Assembly: GCA_016290255.1 (NCBI GenBank)
Contig: JAEETG010000123.1
Span: 1-19,205, forward strand
Direction: 5' to 3'
Length of the DNA: 19,205 nucleotides
Origin: Clostridia bacterium
GTDB lineage: Bacteria > Bacillota > Clostridia > Christensenellales > UBA1242
The first letter of the stretch is position 1, and each line of letters opens with the position of its first letter. The notes under the pieces were generated by a model. It worked only from the letters and a program-made list of their open reading frames with translations, made no database searches and had not been told where the DNA came from. Shown piece by piece: positions 17,901 to 19,205 of this stretch. The translations under genes were made by a program, and so were the position numbers.

Positions 17901-19205
17901 ATTCAAAACTCAGCAACTGTTAACATTGGTGGATTGGTTGGAAACAATGATGGTTACATTTCAAACTCAAGAATTGGAAGGCTTGCAGATATTATCACAA
18001 GTGAGAGTAATAGTAAAGGAAGAAGTGGGGTCGACGAAGACTCTGACGGAATTGTTGATTCATTGATGCAAGAATATGGTTTGAGCATTTTTGGGTGCGG
18101 CAGACTTGGAGGATTGACTTCTGTTAACTCTGGTGTTATTTCTGGTTGTTATTTTGCAAACAGCAACCTTGTTAATATGCATGAAATCACAAACAATCAA
18201 TACATTATAACTGGTGGTTTGGTTGCATTTAATAACAATGGAAAAATTAACTCATGTTATGTTGAAAGCAACAAGCAAGAAATTAAGTTTGATATAATGC
18301 AAGAAACATTTGGTGAGTATAGCTATGGAAACTTCACTCTAAACGGTTTGGAATACACATATAAACTTCAAACAGGCGGAGAGGCTGGAATCTATGAGAA
18401 AGACAAAACTGAATTGATTGCAAGCGTTATGGTTGGAAAGTTTGTTTTGGGTGGAGTTGAATACTCTTTAATCACTCAACAAAAACAAAACGCTGCCTCT
18501 GGAGTGGAAGAGGGAATCATAAACTCTGTTAGAAGAACACAAAACAACATATTCTTTAGTGGAGAAATTGGTGGCCTTGTTCACACAAACATTGGTGAAA
18601 TTCAAAACTCATATGCAAACATTGGGTTAAAGAGCACACTTTCTGTTGGTGGATTTGTTTACAACAACATGACTGCATCTTCAACAATAAAATATTCATA
18701 TTCAACTTGTGCGATCGACAATGAAAACATTATAAACGGCCCATTTGTTGGAACCAGCAAAGCAAATGATGTGTATAATCAAGGAACAATTGTTGATTGT
18801 TATTATCTCATTGATTCTGTTATAAAACAAAATGCAAATGACCCAGCAGCTTCAATTGATGCTGAAAACTTGTGTTCATCACACGATTTGTTGCAGGGAT
18901 TTGTTATATCGTCATCTAACCAAAAAGGATTGTGGGAGCTTGATGAAAGCCTTGAATTTGAAACTCCAAGAATTATTGAAGCAGACAAAATTGCTTATTC
19001 AAGAAGAGAAGATGTTGTTGTTGACAATGAACACACCTACAACAACACAAACTTTGGAGTTGAAGAAAATCCAAGAATTGTTTACAGCCCTGAATCATTC
19101 AGAAACATAAAAGTTGACTCAAATAATAACATTTTGGATCATGTTAGAGTGGTTGCAAATGTTGATTTCCAAGAAAGTAGTCCAAAAATTGTTGCATCAA
19201 ACACA
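8940..19205 (+). CDS. Giant GLUG-repeat, Ig-like surface lipoprotein (3' end beyond window)
   Basis: One uninterrupted frame of 3422 codons runs to the right edge with no stop, so the protein exceeds 370 kDa. ATG 8940 is preceded by AGGGG (8930-8934), and an in-frame stop at 8922 excludes a longer start. Residues 1-26 form a lipoprotein signal peptide: two Lys, a hydrophobic stretch (LMCLCFLMLALVLGF) and lipobox GFFGC, with Cys26 as the likely lipid site. Residues about 30-140 resemble a BIg2-type Ig-like domain. Beta-strand-rich, Asn/Thr/Ser-rich segments without clear family follow. Two GLUG blocks lie at about 1030-1600 and 2556-3350. Catalytic motifs and transmembrane segments after the signal are not seen. 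The product is probably anchored outside the membrane and may bind host, matrix or polysaccharide, which is inference. The C terminus is unknown. Codon use resembles the neighbours. Confidence 0.9.
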   Translation, partial: MGAIVKKSLMCLCFLMLALVLGFFGCGDIYKNMKISVDTSEIVLYLNGGEGEPSSQEIKATISGIKDKKVSKEVTVVFDDEKIASAGNMSYSGNDAYVTIYASAPGTTNMRVKSLDNSKRVSSESIKVTVVEKVESIDVSNVVASAAVGSLVDLSMLPGIVYNPSITSETDLEFYFLNASGTGTDTNVFGRIVDKHLFDVSQTAPEGFCDIIVKSTKLKDFDSNSPLQKQFTILVYDEIESDDITLSKFSKKDAKYVEVKDDLVMMSNYVDTTGLHPGSVASIDEKVLVALNKTIGNGLKNYVSFDIVENSDTQKGVVKIDKNISDVLNEFKVTPNQTGRTSLSLVVKIEKDGKTYIVRERKVDFVVKTIVTKMEVTTSEQDITYELGVEPTEKVAVGVFERTNYKGSLGTEIKAMTSPREVVNPNYKILLGDGKTAVDGTILRKDFENYISISDGEKLVKYGEEGVEFQSGSKFYISYEPTLLSDPVAKELSEFSLFLVSNYEDGLKRIEAEVVCYVYTSLKNLAFDEEAEVVLSENNKDLEIKFSATNNINPNLIRFVYDEEALDFGGIVYDRNEATINLITKKLGSTTIKVVEKYTSNEIVLNVLVVVPTDDVYLTVNKYQNDEIGDVVDYISDGKPKTGIVKLQSGASFYININTTNSDATLQNNVSFEFNDESAIIRRETVFADLAQNTIAVSTSRENYSEDINDSSTFALMAIGIGYYAVEDGKVVERTVVQEIRVGAYKKLVEFSFGNRKETKHVEIYDQNHLSINNKAKENIGYSLVIPYFETPVGSSYSYYLDRLSFPNGDINTDIWHIDYIGYDNNPGEILMSEFHGIKISATGADALSEESREIVVHFSIREFRKIYSLNCTVKVVMPTPEVEDIGIEDNSLYLENWQSAYNRAEIKTSVTPLNVFDQNLSYVIYSVQSGITQILGAYDRVGLELVCRYFGSSVVNVEIENGRVYARSNGVPNDGEEYFVAVIPSYLLNFDNVSNSIYRENVKNVIDEKLVAFDAIGVCKAFSVNIANGTEAKPYQIANLMDLKTMLRNSTVNQTGTYFVLSNTILFDEANYQREDGEKFTLNAIIKAGEGDTITGITAPLFDVIESNNSVASISGVSLYYEGHEAYVGAESFAILAIENRGIINDVSLNPLHSGGMTGQILITQQEGKDLFVGGLVAKNHGQIINCFGETNISVSVVSAENNVVVGGFVAVNESEGVIKAQKIAETQNTYSFNSNIHIGGEATENSFVGGLTGINYNIIDGSPVRTPSINNLTNINVFTEISAENCDNIGGIAGRNDDVIRGVLVSSKIEGHNNIGGAVGSNNSQKFDGSSVYGKGLTYVFSEFFNNREIDKTSIYGNENVGGLVGLDENGSMDGCYVTTYVTGLNVDVEEGFKGDIYALNNVGGLVGKAENTLIIRCFANTSIGLGSYSGGVCGGLVGFYNVTSDNAVITKSYALNNFGTIVNETHNGLRDNKFGQLVGVLKMSLAEEIISTCYAVTNGGVLSYSIANSVMGYRAIVNTEIGSETVSVINNENADVCGYCFYADADAVSSNGNHVSIKSITEMQNIATYTGYGTNWRPEDWRVNETANGGFPLIVVSLSGYSFELYNAQVGSINITSYNSDDYFITNNLALPRFVRYEDGKIIVILEMLCSKNESGEIVWSNLTLADIISLSAEDLSLIEVKAQNDDGTISVNVNDRKTDASRFELLFNKTGVVKLSVQSRKNSAVSKTFQICVVGGFKNVEFSNAHDARLYISKGGSNRSIVNYTQDAETSYNDRQQIQLKLVQSWESEADEASEEPESEATANVTVGGENFVDGKINKIDVTTNKTLLFTGVNDPGRVSKIELIPYLTVSFYNAHGNLESIDLLLKRGMPPIITADSIATSIDFNSLKTVVFEGVNSINLNEESATLQSSGKLDVEVLINSDAIDLIADTVTSEMQITVIKSVFDETQNDYVETKEYKAELKCDTNPKQMILSEKVGEAYEERESYNIAQQFEGKNMIISFSREHEKVRMAQKEKETWQFSFRNQDGSIKSATLNIVWEPASIENIGVLHYINSEEYQDGKFEELGADEATNRIASGSRGVLKIQVTQNYSDYDYIVVKGTSSVGEIVNFTRLMACEKVSGDKVEHKLVGDGEMYSLNQMDGSIILYNLFEKYKNEAGEYVDKITENGKTYYNTQSGIYYVSTLIAAGLDENTEFNIDVYAYKITDNGDELVYSTAERNETTTLYSAFAPYIYLSVADDFAKTTDGGLLARGTELTINVTGVLQQSTVDIRLDGYEINTNDNLTKCSVIWDEPENGVKSSLTSSNFSGKLVVYAGINSLANNKEGKLKLTAVVNSPGFSTTTSINLYLVDYLISKLGLENVDETEYGNVYNIKIQDGYKPLKLKLSTGFGDFFITSGKDTNLQEAIKMSGLIGDAEIARFKTFYESIVEKIVNKLRELNALGTTAGRESSTIWRYKNANLNISSNTYDYFYLGVDNKYQNNNVVTIRGKEEVDVLLSTSLHRGVKLNQNGNLYELIVQPSSITESYLGVSSGDYNYDFTVHFINSSSDDLPSPVTNEQELREMAPGGHYILTKDITVTNWVPLTTQIGSLDGNGYKIIIKNFNIRTTNDNGSPKTSLNAGLFESISTYYDTKTESTQPTRLTNIVLDVSQTIVVDLGNATGVNFGFLVGQNSGGVVYNCEVVSGASENRAKLNIDSDVDVDLVAGQTKVYSPIGGTYQQTTIKKFSEYIRLYGLKFDPHNTTDEVSDSNLELTYAYRIVGRQGDNIVLDNDEVIDLFADDIDSYGYVKGKIYSNRDGAEVLVDGASPSKPVVLDSYTDGNYFAYKKIQLVYADKEAYNNFVKNYYNYARHIAITGYQNNKFVLENGEIIDIINGDSSLGFTLKKVYSYDFEANGFVATDLGDSISEEDLEKYSKGNYYVYKESKVEITDKNLSMFNYEAWQNLYETEKARITSIYGSFAQKAFAQIDKTKDTTSVFIISGATIQNSATVNIGGLVGNNDGYISNSRIGRLADIITSESNSKGRSGVDEDSDGIVDSLMQEYGLSIFGCGRLGGLTSVNSGVISGCYFANSNLVNMHEITNNQYIITGGLVAFNNNGKINSCYVESNKQEIKFDIMQETFGEYSYGNFTLNGLEYTYKLQTGGEAGIYEKDKTELIASVMVGKFVLGGVEYSLITQQKQNAASGVEEGIINSVRRTQNNIFFSGEIGGLVHTNIGEIQNSYANIGLKSTLSVGGFVYNNMTASSTIKYSYSTCAIDNENIINGPFVGTSKANDVYNQGTIVDCYYLIDSVIKQNANDPAASIDAENLCSSHDLLQGFVISSSNQKGLWELDESLEFETPRIIEADKIAYSRREDVVVDNEHTYNNTNFGVEENPRIVYSPESFRNIKVDSNNNILDHVRVVANVDFQESSPKIVASNT
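12027..13740 (+). other. First GLUG-repeat block of the giant lipoprotein
   Basis: Codons for about residues 1030-1600. The block opens with GTEAKPYQIANLMDLKTM and TYFVLSNTI, the usual lead-in of GLUG proteins. It contains several GLUG units, with cores FVGGLVAKNHGQIINCF, VVGGFVAVN, FVGGLTGIN, NIGGIAGRNDD, NIGGAVGSNN, NVGGLVGLDENGSMDGCY and NVGGLVGKAENTLIIRCF. It closes with WRPEDWRVNETANGGFPLI, matching the common closing motif. GLUG repeats are predicted to build a beta-helix; their ligand is not established. Confidence 0.8.
16605..18990 (+). other. Second GLUG-repeat block of the giant lipoprotein, with an insertion
   Basis: Codons for about residues 2556-3350. It opens with PVTNEQELREMAPGGHYIL, then LDGNGYKIIIKNF and NFGFLVGQNSGGVVYNC. 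A Tyr-rich stretch without GLUG units (about 2690-2985) interrupts it. Units resume with NIGGLVGNNDGYISNS, RLGGLTSVNSGVISGCYF, ITGGLVAFNNNGKINSCY and IGGLVHTNIGEIQNSYA. It closes with GLWELDESLEFETPRI, parallel to the first block. Confidence 0.8.
17301..17820 (+). repeat. Imperfect protein-level repeat in the second GLUG block
   Basis: Within the Tyr-rich insertion, SYTDGNYFAYKK (about residues 2820-2831) and KYSKGNYYVYKE (about 2916-2927) start two similar stretches about 96 residues apart. Each is followed by an aromatic helical-looking segment: YNNFVKNYYNYARHIAITGY, and FNYEAWQNLYETEKARITSI. Similarity is at the protein level only. I do not recognise the unit as a named domain. Confidence 0.5.

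Noticed and set aside
8940..19205. Suspicion that the giant frame is several genes joined by missed stops or recoding
   Set aside because: The frame was read line by line and stays open in a single phase with no stop and consistent composition; the GLUG blocks continue in the same frame.
1..19205. tRNA, rRNA, CRISPR arrays, transposases and attachment sites
   Set aside because: None was seen on reading both strands; no regular spacer repeats or recognisable transposase or integrase motifs.

Overview
The window comes from a low-GC, AT-rich bacterium that uses the standard genetic code: TGA ends one gene and TGG encodes Trp throughout. It carries spoVG, a peptidoglycan ligase gene (murC), strong GGAGG-type ribosome binding sites, consensus TTGACA-N17-TATAAT promoters and classic hairpin-plus-T terminators. 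This fits an uncultured, Clostridia-like Bacillota with a cell wall. I cannot place it more finely from this sequence alone.

Layout. Positions 1-2116 (minus strand) hold housekeeping genes read right to left: murC, rpmE (ribosomal protein L31, type A) and the start of prmC (release-factor methyltransferase, cut by the window edge). A divergent region leads to spoVG on the plus strand (2297-2587), which ends in a strong terminator. Positions 2670-2980 hold no ordinary gene but a complete-looking attenuator: a perfect extended -10 promoter, a 10-codon leader peptide, nested stem-loops and an intrinsic terminator, followed by an ABC-F ATPase gene (2981-4528). A shared bidirectional terminator separates this from a minus-strand pair: a small conserved hypothetical gene and an M16 metallopeptidase. 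A second divergent region leads to a DUF362/ferredoxin gene (6342-7526) and greA (7689-8201), which has its own consensus promoter and a 5' hairpin. A bidirectional terminator then separates greA from a minus-strand gene for a soluble bacterial PH-domain protein (8250-8633).

From 8940 to the right edge there is one uninterrupted reading frame of at least 3422 codons, still open at the edge. It encodes a giant predicted lipoprotein: signal peptide with lipobox Cys26, a long series of Ig-like beta-strand-rich segments, and two separate GLUG-repeat blocks (about residues 1030-1600 and 2556-3350), the second interrupted by a Tyr-rich insertion with an imperfect internal repeat. It is probably an extracellular surface protein, transcribed divergently from the PH-domain gene. 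A 10-bp-arm palindrome covers its -10 region.

The most useful observations are the attenuator in front of the ABC-F gene (a candidate antibiotic-sensing ribosome-protection system), the giant double-GLUG lipoprotein with a palindromic promoter, and a near-identical 24-nt promoter block in front of both spoVG and the DUF362 gene. No mobile element, CRISPR array, tRNA or rRNA was seen.
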